IMG/VR virus record: IMGVR_UViG_3300044621_000953
Span: 1 to 37,373 of that record
Length of the DNA stretch: 37,373 bases
Reading direction: 5' to 3' (one strand)
DNA from: a virus
Position numbers and translations under genes: made by a program. The number at the start of each line of letters is the position of its first letter. Within the stretch, counting starts at the first letter, position 1. The notes under the pieces were generated by a model. That model had not been told where the DNA came from. It did not search any database and saw only the letters and a list, made by a program, of their open reading frames with translations. Of this stretch, positions 1 to 6,751 are shown one piece after another.

Positions 1-1161
1 GAAGCCATCGGCGCGGAGGCTGTGAACGACCAAAAACCCTTCGCCTGCGTCTTGCGCGGACGTGCCAGGATACGCGTGCCCACCAGAGCACGCCAGCGTT
101 CCGGTCACATTGTGGGCGATCATCGTCTGGCCCTCGTCGCACGTTGTATTGACACCCTTCGCCATGCGCGCCGTGAGCGGGTTGGCGATGTCCGGAATTA
201 ATCCTCCGTCACAGTCAAAGTCGGCGCCGAGGCCACCGCCGCCAGTGCGTCTCGACGGAATCGTAGGGGCCACTTCTACGAAGTCGCTTCTCGTGCCGCT
301 ACATTGGTTAGCGCCGACCGTAAGGCTGTCGGCAAGTCTTTGCCCCGCTTCTCGGCGCGGCGCAGGATGCCCCGACAGGCTCGCCCGCTCAAATAGAACC
401 GCTGCGGCACGTCGCCAGTCTCCAAGATGGCCGACAACGAACACGCGCTGCCGTCGCTGGGCCAGGCCGAAGTGCTGAGCGTCAAGAACGCGGTAGGCGA
501 ACCCATACCCGAGTTCTGCCAGCCCTCCGAGCAGGCTTCCAAACGCCCGTCCTCCGTCTGACGACAGGACACCGGGGACGTTCTCCCAGACCACCCAGCG
601 GGGGCGATAGCGGCGAGCAATGGCAAGGTAGGTAAGGAGGAGCCCACCACGCGGATCGTCCAATCCCGCTCGGAGTCCTGCCACGCTGAAGGATTGGCAG
701 GGGGTGCCTCCGACGAGAACATCGACAGCTGACCGCCCGCATCTTTCGCAACTCCCACTGTTGGCTCCTTGGCACTCGCACAGCCCTTGGCATGGGGGGC
801 AGTCGCATTCTCCGTGGCTGGCGGCGCTGCATCGGTATTGCGCGAAGAACCGCTCGCAATGACCGCAACGGCGTGACGGTCTGCGGTGTTCAGCGTGAAC
901 ATCAGATCGAGGCTCACCCCGCTGCCACTCGGTCCCGCCCGCTCCGACCGATTCTCCATTGACCCTTGAAGCGCATAGACAGGCATCCGGCCACTCCTGA
1001 AACTTCGTCATGTCGCCCAGGTTGGGCACGGTGGGGTAGTGGTGCGCGAGCACCGCCGACGGGAACTTATCCACTTCCGCGAACGCCCACGGCGTCCAGC
1101 CGAGCGGATGCCACGCCACCGTGGCCGCTTCGATGCCACTGCACACGCTGAGGTAATTCAT
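1..1161 (-). CDS. C5 cytosine DNA methyltransferase, 3' end cut by window edge
   Basis: Transfers a methyl group from S-adenosylmethionine to C5 of cytosine in DNA. The frame is open for 387 codons from ATG 1161 to the window edge. Motifs seen in order: SAM-binding CSGIEA (residues 7-12), catalytic GTPCQSF with Cys155, ENV (193-195) and QRRQR (235-239). Low-conservation sequence, probably target recognition, follows. Residues 61-141 between motif I and the catalytic loop hold about twelve cysteines in CxxC and CxC arrangements, a probable zinc-binding insertion. The ATG overlaps the stop of the upstream 50-residue gene as ATGA. It probably protects phage DNA from host restriction or marks it for a regulatory purpose. 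The C-terminus and target site are unknown. Overlapping ORFs in other frames are shadows. Confidence 0.93.
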   Translation of the reverse strand, partial: MNYLSVCSGIEAATVAWHPLGWTPWAFAEVDKFPSAVLAHHYPTVPNLGDMTKFQEWPDACLCASRVNGESVGAGGTEWQRGEPRSDVHAEHRRPSRRCGHCERFFAQYRCSAASHGECDCPPCQGLCECQGANSGSCERCGRSAVDVLVGGTPCQSFSVAGLRAGLDDPRGGLLLTYLAIARRYRPRWVVWENVPGVLSSDGGRAFGSLLGGLAELGYGFAYRVLDAQHFGLAQRRQRVFVVGHLGDWRRAAAVLFERASLSGHPAPRREAGQRLADSLTVGANQCSGTRSDFVEVAPTIPSRRTGGGGLGADFDCDGGLIPDIANPLTARMAKGVNTTCDEGQTMIAHNVTGTLACSGGHAYPGTSAQDAGEGFLVVHSLRADGF

Positions 1162-1310
1162 GCGTTTGCCAGCTTGCGGTAATCCGCCACCAGCACGCGG
1201 AGCTGGTCGGCCGTGTAGCCACCCACCTTGCGGCCGGTCGCTTCCGCCTTGGCAAGCATCTTGGCGAGGCCCGCCGCGTTCTTCGCGTAGTGCGCTTGAA
1301 GGTTCGTCAT
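1158..1310 (-). CDS. Small 50-residue protein, predicted leaderless, coupled to the C5 methyltransferase
   Basis: Not a recognised family. The product begins MTNLQAHYAKNAAG and ends ADYRKLANA. It is Ala/Lys-rich, probably helical, and has no Cys or membrane segment. Its TGA overlaps the methyltransferase ATG (ATGA), so the two are probably co-translated. A sigma70-like promoter ends 7 bases before the ATG and there is no ribosome binding site, so the message is predicted to start at or next to the AUG. Being first in the operon and divergent from a small basic protein, it could be a regulator or partner of the methyltransferase, but that is inference from position only. Confidence 0.75.
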   Translation of the reverse strand: MTNLQAHYAKNAAGLAKMLAKAEATGRKVGGYTADQLRVLVADYRKLANA

Positions 1311-1317
1311 ACAGAAA

Positions 1318-1347
1318 ATGCTACACAACGCCATGACGCACTGTCAA
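1318..1347 (-). promoter_or_regulatory. Minus-strand sigma70-like promoter for the 50-aa/methyltransferase operon
   Basis: On the minus strand a perfect -35 TTGACA (1347-1342) is followed by an 18-base spacer and the -10 box TAGCAT (1323-1318). The ATG follows after 7 bases (TTTCTGT). With a normal -10 to start distance the transcript begins at or beside the AUG. The same layout occurs at 9783-9812 and 10200-10228. The -35 overlaps the weaker -35 of the plus-strand promoter. Confidence 0.65.
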
Positions 1348-1369
1348 CCACAATCTTTCGTGCTATGCT
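1341..1369 (+). promoter_or_regulatory. Divergent plus-strand promoter candidate
   Basis: CTGTCA (1341-1346, four of six matches to the -35 consensus), 17 bases, then TATGCT (1364-1369) preceded by TGC, which makes an extended -10. The ATG at 1380 follows after 10 bases, too close for a normal leader. The -35 shares bases 1342-1346 with the minus-strand TTGACA, so the two polymerase sites would compete or be switched together. Confidence 0.45.
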
Positions 1370-1379
1370 TCAGAGCGTT

Positions 1380-1592
1380 ATGACCACTGCCGCCCGCTCG
1401 AAAGCCGCCGCCGCGATGGGCCGCGCCCGCACCCCCGCCAAGATTGCCGCCGCCCGCTTGAACGCCGCCAAGGCCACCGCCGCCAGGATGGCGCTTACTC
1501 CCGCCCAACGCCGAGAACAGGCCCAGAAGGCCGCGCTGTCCCGCTGGGGGAAGAAGTCGGCGCTCATGCCGCCCGCCGCTTCCGCCAGGTAA
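1380..1592 (+). CDS. Small basic Ala/Arg-rich protein, the only plus-strand gene
   Basis: 70 residues, starting at ATG 1380. It contains a TPAKIAAARLNAAK segment and LTPAQRREQAQKAALSRWGKK, a pattern common in small phage and bacterial proteins ending in a KAAxxRW signature, usually of unknown function. I judge it a real gene because of that signature and because no minus-strand gene fits between 1310 and 1564. It has a similar SP/TP-x-x-AAA-RLN block to the 53-residue protein at 9614-9775. It is divergent from the methyltransferase operon and its last 29 bases overlap the end of the convergent gene at 1564. A basic protein in a divergent position could be a DNA-binding regulator, but no HTH is evident. 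Confidence 0.62.
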   Translation: MTTAARSKAAAAMGRARTPAKIAAARLNAAKATAARMALTPAQRREQAQKAALSRWGKKSALMPPAASAR

Positions 1593-1926
1593 TCTCTGGC
1601 GCTTCGCGCAGCGCCTCGCGCCAGCCCAGACGCTTGCCCGCCGTGTGCGCGTTGGCGCGAGCCGTCAGCACTTCCTTCCGCACGGCCATGATCTGCGCGT
1701 CCGTCAGCCCCACCGCCCGCATGCGCTTGATGAAGCGGCTGTAGCCGTTGGCCTTGCGGATGGCGGTGATCTTGGCCTGGTTCGCCTTGAACCACTCCGG
1801 GCCGCGCCCCTTCACGCTACAGGAATTGCAGCAGAAGCGCTGCGTCTTCCGCCACGCCTCGAACATCTTGCCGCACTCGGGCCGCTTGCACTTGATGCGG
1901 TGTGACTTCACCCGCAGACCCCCCAT
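1564..1926 (-). CDS. Zinc-finger protein, 120 residues
   Basis: Near the N-terminus KCKRPECGKMFEAWRKTQRFC is followed by CNSC, a C-x4-C...C-x2-C arrangement like treble-clef fingers of small phage proteins. The remainder is helical and basic. ATG 1926 follows the TAG of the upstream gene directly, and GGGGAGGAG supplies the ribosome binding site. The 3' end overlaps the convergent plus-strand gene by 29 bases. The sequence gives no enzyme motif. A nucleic-acid-binding role is likely from the fold and charge, nothing more. Confidence 0.8.
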   Translation of the reverse strand: MGGLRVKSHRIKCKRPECGKMFEAWRKTQRFCCNSCSVKGRGPEWFKANQAKITAIRKANGYSRFIKRMRAVGLTDAQIMAVRKEVLTARANAHTAGKRLGWREALREAPEITWRKRRAA

Positions 1927-2193
1927 CTACTCCTCCCCCCTCTCATTCCACGACGGCGGCGGCGTGAACCGATACTTCCGCGCCAGCGCCTCTAGCCCCT
2001 CCCGAATCCCCGCCATGCCCCCGAGCGCCGTCACGCGCGGCACCGGGCCGTCCACCGTGCGCCCCATCTCGGCCGCGCACGCCTCGCACCACTTCATCCC
2101 CGTGATGTCCCCGACGTAGACGGGCGCGCCTAGGTCGAGCTTCTTGCGGCAGTCGTTGCACGTCTCGCGGCCGGTGGCTTGACGGAAGGGCAT
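1927..2193 (-). CDS. Small CxxC zinc-binding protein, 88 residues
   Basis: The product begins MPFRQATGRETCNDCRKKLD and has a second pair, CEAC, about 27 residues later, forming a four-Cys zinc ribbon. A helical C-terminus follows. The start at 2193 is chosen because it overlaps the upstream TAA as TAATG. A longer in-frame extension would run deep into the upstream gene. It sits between the replication-module protein and another zinc-finger protein. Function is not recognised. Confidence 0.78.
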   Translation of the reverse strand: MPFRQATGRETCNDCRKKLDLGAPVYVGDITGMKWCEACAAEMGRTVDGPVPRVTALGGMAGIREGLEALARKYRFTPPPSWNERGEE

Positions 2194-2552
2194 TAGGCCC
2201 GCCTCCGCTGGTCCCGCTGGAATCGCCGGAACACGTCGAACGTGATCGTGTTCGTCACCGGGTCGTTGGCGTTGGCTTTCCGCCACGCGTTGAACTGCGC
2301 CATCTCGGCCTGCTCCTCGGCCGTCAGCGGGCGCTCATCTTCCCAGCGCATCCCGAGCAGCCACTTGTCGGCCATCTGCCAGTAGCGCGGATCGGGCTGC
2401 ATCACCAGTTGCCAGCCGATGGTGTCGAGGATGCGGGCGAGCAACTGCCCGTCCCCGTCGTGCTTCTTCATCGCCCAGGCGAACGCGTCACGGGCGGATT
2501 GCTTCTTTTCCCGGCGCGGGAAGTGCTGCCAGAACTCGTCGAACGCTGTCAC
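2193..2552 (-). CDS. Phage replication-module protein (replisome organiser or helicase-loader C-terminal type)
   Basis: 119 residues. FDEFWQHFPRREKKQSARDAF matches the [F/Y]-x-x-FW-x-x-[Y/F]PR-[K/R] start of a domain found at the C-terminus of phage replication initiator and loader proteins. The later PDPRYWQMADKWLLGMRWEDE matches the closing P-x-x-WL-x-x-x-RW-x-D signature. Here the domain stands alone. The ATG overlaps the helicase-methyltransferase stop (ATGA), so the two are translated together. A role in loading or organising the replicative helicase is inferred from family and neighbour. Confidence 0.7.
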   Translation of the reverse strand: MTAFDEFWQHFPRREKKQSARDAFAWAMKKHDGDGQLLARILDTIGWQLVMQPDPRYWQMADKWLLGMRWEDERPLTAEEQAEMAQFNAWRKANANDPVTNTITFDVFRRFQRDQRRRA

Positions 2553-4825
2553 GCCGTCACCTCATCGAACAACGTCGGCACCTTCCCTGCCGCTTCCGCC
2601 GACTTCAGGTTGCCCACCGCGCAGGCGTAGTAGCTCGGCTTCAATTCAAACCCGATGAACGCCCGCCCCAGTTCCAGCGCGACGTGCCCCTCGGACGCGA
2701 TGCCCATGAACGGCGAGAGCACCACATCGCCGGGGTTGCTCCAGAGCTGCACGCCGCGCCGAATCACGTCGAGCTGCAACGGGCAGATGTGCCGCTCGTC
2801 GTCGTTGTCGCGGGCGTTCCGGAATTGCAGCGTGTCGGACGGGTTGATATCCATCCAGACCGGCGAAGCGTAGCGCTGCCAGATGTTGATGCTGTTCCGC
2901 GTGGCGTCGCCCGTCATGCGCGGGCCATCCGTGCCCCGAAAGTCGTCGAGCTTCCCGGCGACCGGCTCCGGGTTGTCGCCGCGCTTCCGCATGGTCACGA
3001 GGTAGTCGGGCACGCCCTGGCGGCTCATGGCCGAGTCCTTCACGATCTGCTTGTGCAGCAGCCCGAGCGCCTTCGTGCGCTGCATCGCGGTCACGGGGTC
3101 TTTCCAGATGCAGACCTCGGAATGAAAGATGAAGCCTTCCGACTCGAACAGCCGGATCATCTCGCCCCGGAAGTCCCGAATCCCGATCACCCCGTCGCGG
3201 GCCTTCGACAGTGGCAGGTTCATGCAGTGGAAGGACACCAGCCGGCCAGGCATGAGGACGCGGTGCAGTTCCTTGACAAGGAACGCGAAGTGCGCGGCAA
3301 ACTCATCGCCGGTCTTACAGTTGCCCATGTCTCGGTCGCTGTTGCTGTAGGTGTAGAGCGAGGCGAACGGGGGCGAGAAGATCGAATAATGCACGCTGTT
3401 GTCGGCCAGCCGCCGCACGCCCTCCACGCAATCGCCCTGGTAGGCTGTCCACCCCTCGCCGCTCGTGACCGTCTCCATGTAGGGCGTCACCGTGCGCTGC
3501 ACCTGCTGCAACTGCTCCATCGTCGTCTGCCGCATGATCTCCACCATCCTCTCGGCCATCACGCCGGATTCGCGCTCCTTGCGGCGCAGATTCTCCACCA
3601 CAGCCCCCTCGGCCCAGTCGTAGACCACGTAAGCGTTCACGGCCGACGCCTGCCCGAACCGCCAGACGCGACGGATGGCCTGATAGAACGACTCGTAACT
3701 GTGCGACAGCCCCACGAACACGACCTGATGGCAGTTCTGGAAGTTCATCCCGAACCCGCAGATGGACGCCTTGCTCACCAGCACGCGAATCTCGCCGCGC
3801 TGGAAGCCGAGCATCGCCGCCTCTTTGTGCTCGTCGGTGTCGCCGCCCGTGACTTCCACCGCGCCCTGAATCTGCGCCGCCAGCGCCGACGATTCGTCGT
3901 TTAGATGGCACCAGACGATCCACTGCCCCGGCTGATTCGCCAGCGCCACAGCCTCGGCCACGCGCAGGTCCAGAGACGACCGCTGCACGGCGCGCTGGTC
4001 GCCCAACGTGAGCGCCTGATGAGCGAACAGCCCGTGCTGCCCATTGGCGTCCGTGATGGCGTCCAGCGGCGTGTGGACCACCCGCTCGTGCATCTGAAGC
4101 GTCGGCAGCAGGAACGCGCCGTCGTCGTAGCCGAGGTCGGACGGCTTCCGAATCGTCACCGCCCACGTGCAGACCCACTCCCAGAACTTGCCCTGCGCGT
4201 GGCCCTTGATGCGCCACTGGCTCGTGTCCCCGCCGTCGTGGATAAAGAACATGGCGAGCATTTCCTCGCGGGTCATCACGCCCAAGAACTCGGCATGGTT
4301 GCCCAGCTCCATGAAATCGTTCGGGGCTGGGGTCGCGGAGCACGCCAGCCGGTAGGGCGTCCACGAGAACGCGGCGAGAATGGCCGAGCGCGTCTTGCCG
4401 TCCACGGCCTTAAGGATCGACGACTCGTCGAGCACCACGCCGACGAAGTCTTTCGGGTCGAAGTGGTCAAGCTTCTGGTAGTTCGTGACTACGATGCGGG
4501 CGTCGGTGTCGCCGGGGCGCGCTGCGAAGGCCACGCCGTGAATGCCGAACTTCTCCGCCTCCCGCACGGTCTGATGGCTCACGGCCAGCGGGGCGAGGAT
4601 GAGCACGCGGCCCCCGGTGTGCTCGCAGACCTGACGCGCCCATTCGAGTTGCATGGCCGTCTTGCCCATCCCGCAATCAGCCCAGATGCAGAACCGTCCG
4701 AGCTTGCACGCCAGCGACACGATGTCGCGCTGGAACGGGAACAGGTCAGCGGCGAACGCCCCCGCCTCGAATCCGACCGCTTCCACTCGCAGCGCTTTGG
4801 CCGCGAGGAACTCCTGGTAATCCAT
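2549..4825 (-). CDS. SNF2-type helicase fused to a beta-class DNA methyltransferase
   Basis: 758 residues. The N-terminal superfamily 2 motor has FPFQRDIV near residue 29, Walker A GMGKT (52-56), DESS (133-136), SAT (163-165), GFGMNFQ (357-363) and the motif VI QAIRRVWRFGQ (382-392). The C-terminal methyltransferase has SPPF (484-487) before LSPFMGIASEG (703-713), the permuted order of beta-class N4-cytosine or N6-adenine enzymes. The SPPF form leans towards N4-cytosine. GGGGGAG precedes ATG 4825. The motor probably lets the enzyme act while travelling along DNA, as in restriction-modification systems, but no nuclease domain is present. Helicase-methylase fusions of this kind occur in phages. 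Role inferred: DNA protection or replication-linked modification. Confidence 0.9.
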   Translation of the reverse strand: MDYQEFLAAKALRVEAVGFEAGAFAADLFPFQRDIVSLACKLGRFCIWADCGMGKTAMQLEWARQVCEHTGGRVLILAPLAVSHQTVREAEKFGIHGVAFAARPGDTDARIVVTNYQKLDHFDPKDFVGVVLDESSILKAVDGKTRSAILAAFSWTPYRLACSATPAPNDFMELGNHAEFLGVMTREEMLAMFFIHDGGDTSQWRIKGHAQGKFWEWVCTWAVTIRKPSDLGYDDGAFLLPTLQMHERVVHTPLDAITDANGQHGLFAHQALTLGDQRAVQRSSLDLRVAEAVALANQPGQWIVWCHLNDESSALAAQIQGAVEVTGGDTDEHKEAAMLGFQRGEIRVLVSKASICGFGMNFQNCHQVVFVGLSHSYESFYQAIRRVWRFGQASAVNAYVVYDWAEGAVVENLRRKERESGVMAERMVEIMRQTTMEQLQQVQRTVTPYMETVTSGEGWTAYQGDCVEGVRRLADNSVHYSIFSPPFASLYTYSNSDRDMGNCKTGDEFAAHFAFLVKELHRVLMPGRLVSFHCMNLPLSKARDGVIGIRDFRGEMIRLFESEGFIFHSEVCIWKDPVTAMQRTKALGLLHKQIVKDSAMSRQGVPDYLVTMRKRGDNPEPVAGKLDDFRGTDGPRMTGDATRNSINIWQRYASPVWMDINPSDTLQFRNARDNDDERHICPLQLDVIRRGVQLWSNPGDVVLSPFMGIASEGHVALELGRAFIGFELKPSYYACAVGNLKSAEAAGKVPTLFDEVTA

Positions 4826-4915
4826 CCGTCTCCCCCTTGCGGCCTCGCTAACAACCGGCCGCGTTCACGAAAGATTCCCGAAAAAGAAACCAAAGACACG
4901 TTCCCCGTCTCCGCT

Positions 4916-4938
4916 CCCTCCCTCGCTCCCTCCCTCCC
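4916..4938 (-). other. G-quadruplex motif in the helicase-methyltransferase leader
   Basis: The minus strand has five GGG tracts separated by A, A, AGCGA and A. This fits the G3+N1-7 rule for a stable intramolecular quadruplex. It lies about 90-110 bases upstream of ATG 4825 and would be in the transcript leader if transcription starts further upstream. Confidence 0.6.
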
Positions 4939-4954
4939 TCAAGGGCAGTTACTA

Positions 4955-4970
4955 GGAAGACTGTTCTTCC
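4955..4970 (-). other. Small perfect stem-loop
   Basis: GGAAGA and TCTTCC flank a four-base loop, a perfect 6-bp stem. No T-tract follows on the minus strand, so a terminator is unlikely. It lies beside the G-quadruplex motif in the presumed leader. Confidence 0.4.
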
Positions 4971-5296
4971 GTTCACTGCTCAGCCGCGTAATGCGTCTGC
5001 CCTCTCGGTCGGTCGGTCACTCGGTCAGTCACTTCGTCGTCGATCACGAGCCTGTGTAGCCTGCTTCGTGAGGGGATCGTCCTCACGCCCACCGCCAGCG
5101 CCTCTGGCCCCCAGCTACACCGACCCGGCCCCACGTTCAACCGGCTGACCCGGCCTTCGTGAAGCGTGGTGGAACGAGTCTTACTGTGAGTGTTGCCCGC
5201 GTCCACCGACACGGCCACCGGATGAGTCAGACGGCAGGGCGATGGTGGGTCGCCTTTTCGGGATGCATTCCCTAGCCGTCCGAGATGTTCCCGACC

Positions 5297-5324
5297 ATTA
5301 TGCATGAACCTAATTTCGATGCAA
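5297..5324 (-). promoter_or_regulatory. Weak promoter candidate after the terminator
   Basis: Minus-strand TTGCAT (5324-5319), 16 bases, then CATAAT (5302-5297). The stretch is strikingly AT-rich for this genome and sits just downstream of a terminator-like hairpin, where a new promoter for the helicase operon would be expected. The -35 is poor. Confidence 0.35.
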
Positions 5325-5325
5325 C

Positions 5326-5359
5326 AGAAAAGTTGGTCCGACTCGCCCCGACTCGGACC
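5326..5359 (-). terminator. Candidate intrinsic terminator of the early operon
   Basis: On the minus strand GGTCCGA (5359-5353) pairs perfectly with TCGGACC (5341-5335) across an 11-base loop and is followed by AACTTTTCT. It lies about 60 bases beyond the HNH gene stop at 5418. The T-tract is short but stands out in GC-rich DNA. Confidence 0.55.
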
Positions 5360-5373
5360 TGGACGGCCACCCC

Positions 5374-5392
5374 ACGCCGGCACACCCGGCGT
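5374..5392 (-). terminator. Perfect 7-bp hairpin downstream of the HNH gene
   Basis: ACGCCGG and CCGGCGT flank a five-base loop 26 bases after the HNH stop. No T-tract follows on the minus strand, so it may be an RNA end-protecting or pausing hairpin rather than a terminator. A short TTTCT follows on the plus strand. Confidence 0.4.
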
Positions 5393-5417
5393 TTCTGGCG
5401 TCACCCCGCCCCGGCCC

Positions 5418-5795
5418 CTACTCTCGTAGGAGGGCGGTGAGTGATTTCCTTGGCGTGACGTCCTCGAACCGCACGACGCCATCCCCGCCACGGTCCCCCG
5501 CCACGATCTTGACGTGCCCTGAATGCACACTAGACGGCCCCTGGTGGCAGTCGTAGCACAGCGTCACGAAATCACGCGGGTCGCTGCTGTAGCGCCCGCC
5601 GTCGCCGCCCATGCCCGCATCTCGGATATGCGCGGCTTCCATGCGGAACATTCCCGCCCCACAGCGCCGGCAGCGGAAGTAGTCGCGTTGCTTGGCGCGG
5701 GCTTTCGCAATGAGCATCCGCGACTCGATCTGCCGACGACGGGCGCGGCGCTGCTTCTGGGCCGTGCCGGGGGCGGGCTTGGGCAGTGCGCTCAC
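5418..5795 (-). CDS. HNH endonuclease family protein, 125 residues
   Basis: FRCRRCG near residues 40-46, AAHIRD (54-59), then DPRDFVTLCYDCHQ (72-84), which together give the two Cys pairs and the AHI plus CxxCH pattern of HNH nucleases. The N-terminus is very basic. The start is a GTG at 5795 whose GTGA overlaps the stop of the NinB-like gene. A longer frame exists upstream but would overlap that gene for its whole length. HNH proteins in phages act in packaging, recombination or as mobile nucleases; the position in the recombination operon favours DNA processing. It is the last gene before a terminator-like hairpin. Confidence 0.82.
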   Translation of the reverse strand: MSALPKPAPGTAQKQRRARRRQIESRMLIAKARAKQRDYFRCRRCGAGMFRMEAAHIRDAGMGGDGGRYSSDPRDFVTLCYDCHQGPSSVHSGHVKIVAGDRGGDGVVRFEDVTPRKSLTALLRE

Positions 5796-6139
5796 GCCGC
5801 GTCCTCCCAGAACCGCTCCTCGGGCGAGGGCAGGTAGATGTTCAGGCTTTCCAAGCTCCACCGCCGCAACGTGTCGATGAGCTTCGTAAACTCGCCCGTA
5901 TCGAGCCCCTTGGTCGAGCCGATGATCGTGAGCCCGGTAGACAAGTCCTCCCGGCCCAACAGCTTGAGCTTTACGGCGTCGTGCATCTCCTCGGCGGTGT
6001 AGCCTAGCTCGCCGCCGAGAATCGTCATGTAGCGCCACCAGAGGGCGTTCTGCGAGTTACTGCGGCGCTTGGTCGGCTTCTCAAACTCAGCCCCGCACGA
6101 CGCGCACACCCGCGTTCCGCAGTGAGGACAGGCGGTCAT
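5792..6139 (-). CDS. NinB-like recombination protein with N-terminal zinc ribbon
   Basis: 115 residues. CPHC and CASC near the N-terminus form a zinc ribbon. The main part, KRRSNSQNALWWRYMTILGG, with GYTAEEMHDAVKLKLLG and LDTGEFTKLIDTLRRWS, resembles the small phage NinB/Orf-type recombination proteins (SxxQN..W, GYT.EE.H, .T..F...I). Lambda Orf helps load annealing proteins on SSB-coated DNA; the same role here is inferred from family resemblance and the ERF/YqaJ neighbourhood. ATG 6139 overlaps the upstream stop as ATGA. I cannot exclude a related DUF1367-type family. Confidence 0.62.
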   Translation of the reverse strand: MTACPHCGTRVCASCGAEFEKPTKRRSNSQNALWWRYMTILGGELGYTAEEMHDAVKLKLLGREDLSTGLTIIGSTKGLDTGEFTKLIDTLRRWSLESLNIYLPSPEERFWEDAA

Positions 6140-6357
6140 CGCGGCTCTTCCCAGCGCGTCGTATACGGCCACGCGTCGCCGCCGTGCCACGCGGCCAGCT
6201 CGCGCTCGAACGCTGCGAAGTTCACGTCATCATGGTAGCTCTCCCAACACGACCGGCACCACGCTTCCCCGTCCTCGTCCACGAACGCCACGGGGGCCGC
6301 GCAGAGGTCGCACGTCTCCACAGAGCAGATGCCGCAGTCGCAGACGTCGCCGGTCAT
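6136..6357 (-). CDS. Small Cys-rich zinc-binding protein, 73 residues
   Basis: The sequence has CDCGIC, CDLC and CRSC pairs within the first 45 residues, followed by an acidic and aromatic tail (WESYHDD, WHGGDAWPY). At least one zinc ribbon is likely. The start at 6357 overlaps the stop of the Lar-like gene (ATGA); an upstream ATG at 6381 would deepen the overlap. No catalytic motif and no family recognised. Confidence 0.75.
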   Translation of the reverse strand: MTGDVCDCGICSVETCDLCAAPVAFVDEDGEAWCRSCWESYHDDVNFAAFERELAAWHGGDAWPYTTRWEEPR

Positions 6358-6545
6358 CGGTAGCTCCTGCGTCGGTTCCACATGTCCTGAGCGTCATGCA
6401 AGGCCACGTTTGCGCTCACTTCGCTGTAGCACTCTGGGCCATCTGCCCCGCACGACTGACAGTGAATGTGCGCCACGGTGCCAGCGTCGAACTTGGACGA
6501 CAGGGCCACCGTCACCGTTGACCCACAGAACGGGCAGGGCATCAT
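6354..6545 (-). CDS. Lar-like restriction alleviation protein, 63 residues
   Basis: PCPFCGS at the start, HCQSCGADGPE in the middle and DMWNRR at the end give the full signature of the Lar family of phage and prophage zinc proteins: CPFCG...C..CGA.GP...A...WN.R. Rac-prophage Lar lessens host type I restriction by favouring modification. This fits with the two methyltransferases in the window, but many family members are uncharacterised, so the anti-restriction role is inferred. The start at ATG 6545 overlaps the upstream stop (ATGA). Confidence 0.8.
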   Translation of the reverse strand: MMPCPFCGSTVTVALSSKFDAGTVAHIHCQSCGADGPECYSEVSANVALHDAQDMWNRRRSYR

Positions 6546-6751
6546 GACACCGCCTCCCGCGCCTGTGCCACGGCTCGCCACGCGCTGATCCGCGCCTCAC
6601 GCTGCGCCACGATGGCCGCGTCACGCACCCGCGCCCGCTCCTGCGCCATCCGCCCGTGCTCGCCCCGCAGCCGCGCCTCGTGGCGCTCACGACGCGCTTG
6701 AAGGTCCGCGTCGAGCACGGTCGCGATGAACTCGTCACGCCTGGTCGTCAT
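6542..6751 (-). CDS. Arg/Ala-rich coiled-coil protein, 69 residues
   Basis: Starts MTTRRDEFIATVLDADLQAR and continues as one long charged helix with regular Arg, Glu and Ala. It has no Cys or membrane segment. Its start overlaps the upstream gene by 17 bases and its stop overlaps the Lar-like ATG. Family and function are not recognised. The gene is supported by tight coupling to neighbours rather than by homology. Confidence 0.6.
   Translation of the reverse strand: MTTRRDEFIATVLDADLQARRERHEARLRGEHGRMAQERARVRDAAIVAQREARISAWRAVAQAREAVS

Larger units (their letters stand above)
4826..5417. other. 592-base intergenic region, possible origin or control region
   Basis: The longest stretch without a convincing gene. 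On the minus strand it holds, in order, a 7-bp hairpin (5374-5392), a terminator-like hairpin with a T-rich tail (5326-5359), an AT-rich promoter candidate (5297-5324), a GGTC-rich simple repeat near 5008-5045, a 6-bp stem-loop (4955-4970) and a five-tract G-quadruplex motif (4916-4938). An open frame of 110 codons (4973-5305) exists but has no good ribosome binding site and an atypical composition. The position just before a helicase gene fits an origin or operon control region; this is inference. Confidence 0.55.

Noticed and set aside
276-986. 236-codon minus-strand ORF starting near the middle of the methyltransferase
   Set aside because: It lies wholly within the C5 methyltransferase frame, which shows all catalytic motifs; this ORF has no recognisable content.
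2684-5059. Two long plus-strand ORFs (406 and 384 codons) opposite the helicase-methyltransferase
   Set aside because: Antisense shadows of a gene with clear helicase and methyltransferase motifs.
5101-5160. tRNA-like GTTCAA sequence
   Set aside because: Flanking bases do not form a T-arm and no acceptor stem was found.
4973-5305. 110-codon minus-strand frame within the intergenic region
   Set aside because: No good ribosome binding site, unusual composition and structured DNA elements make coding unlikely, though it is not excluded.
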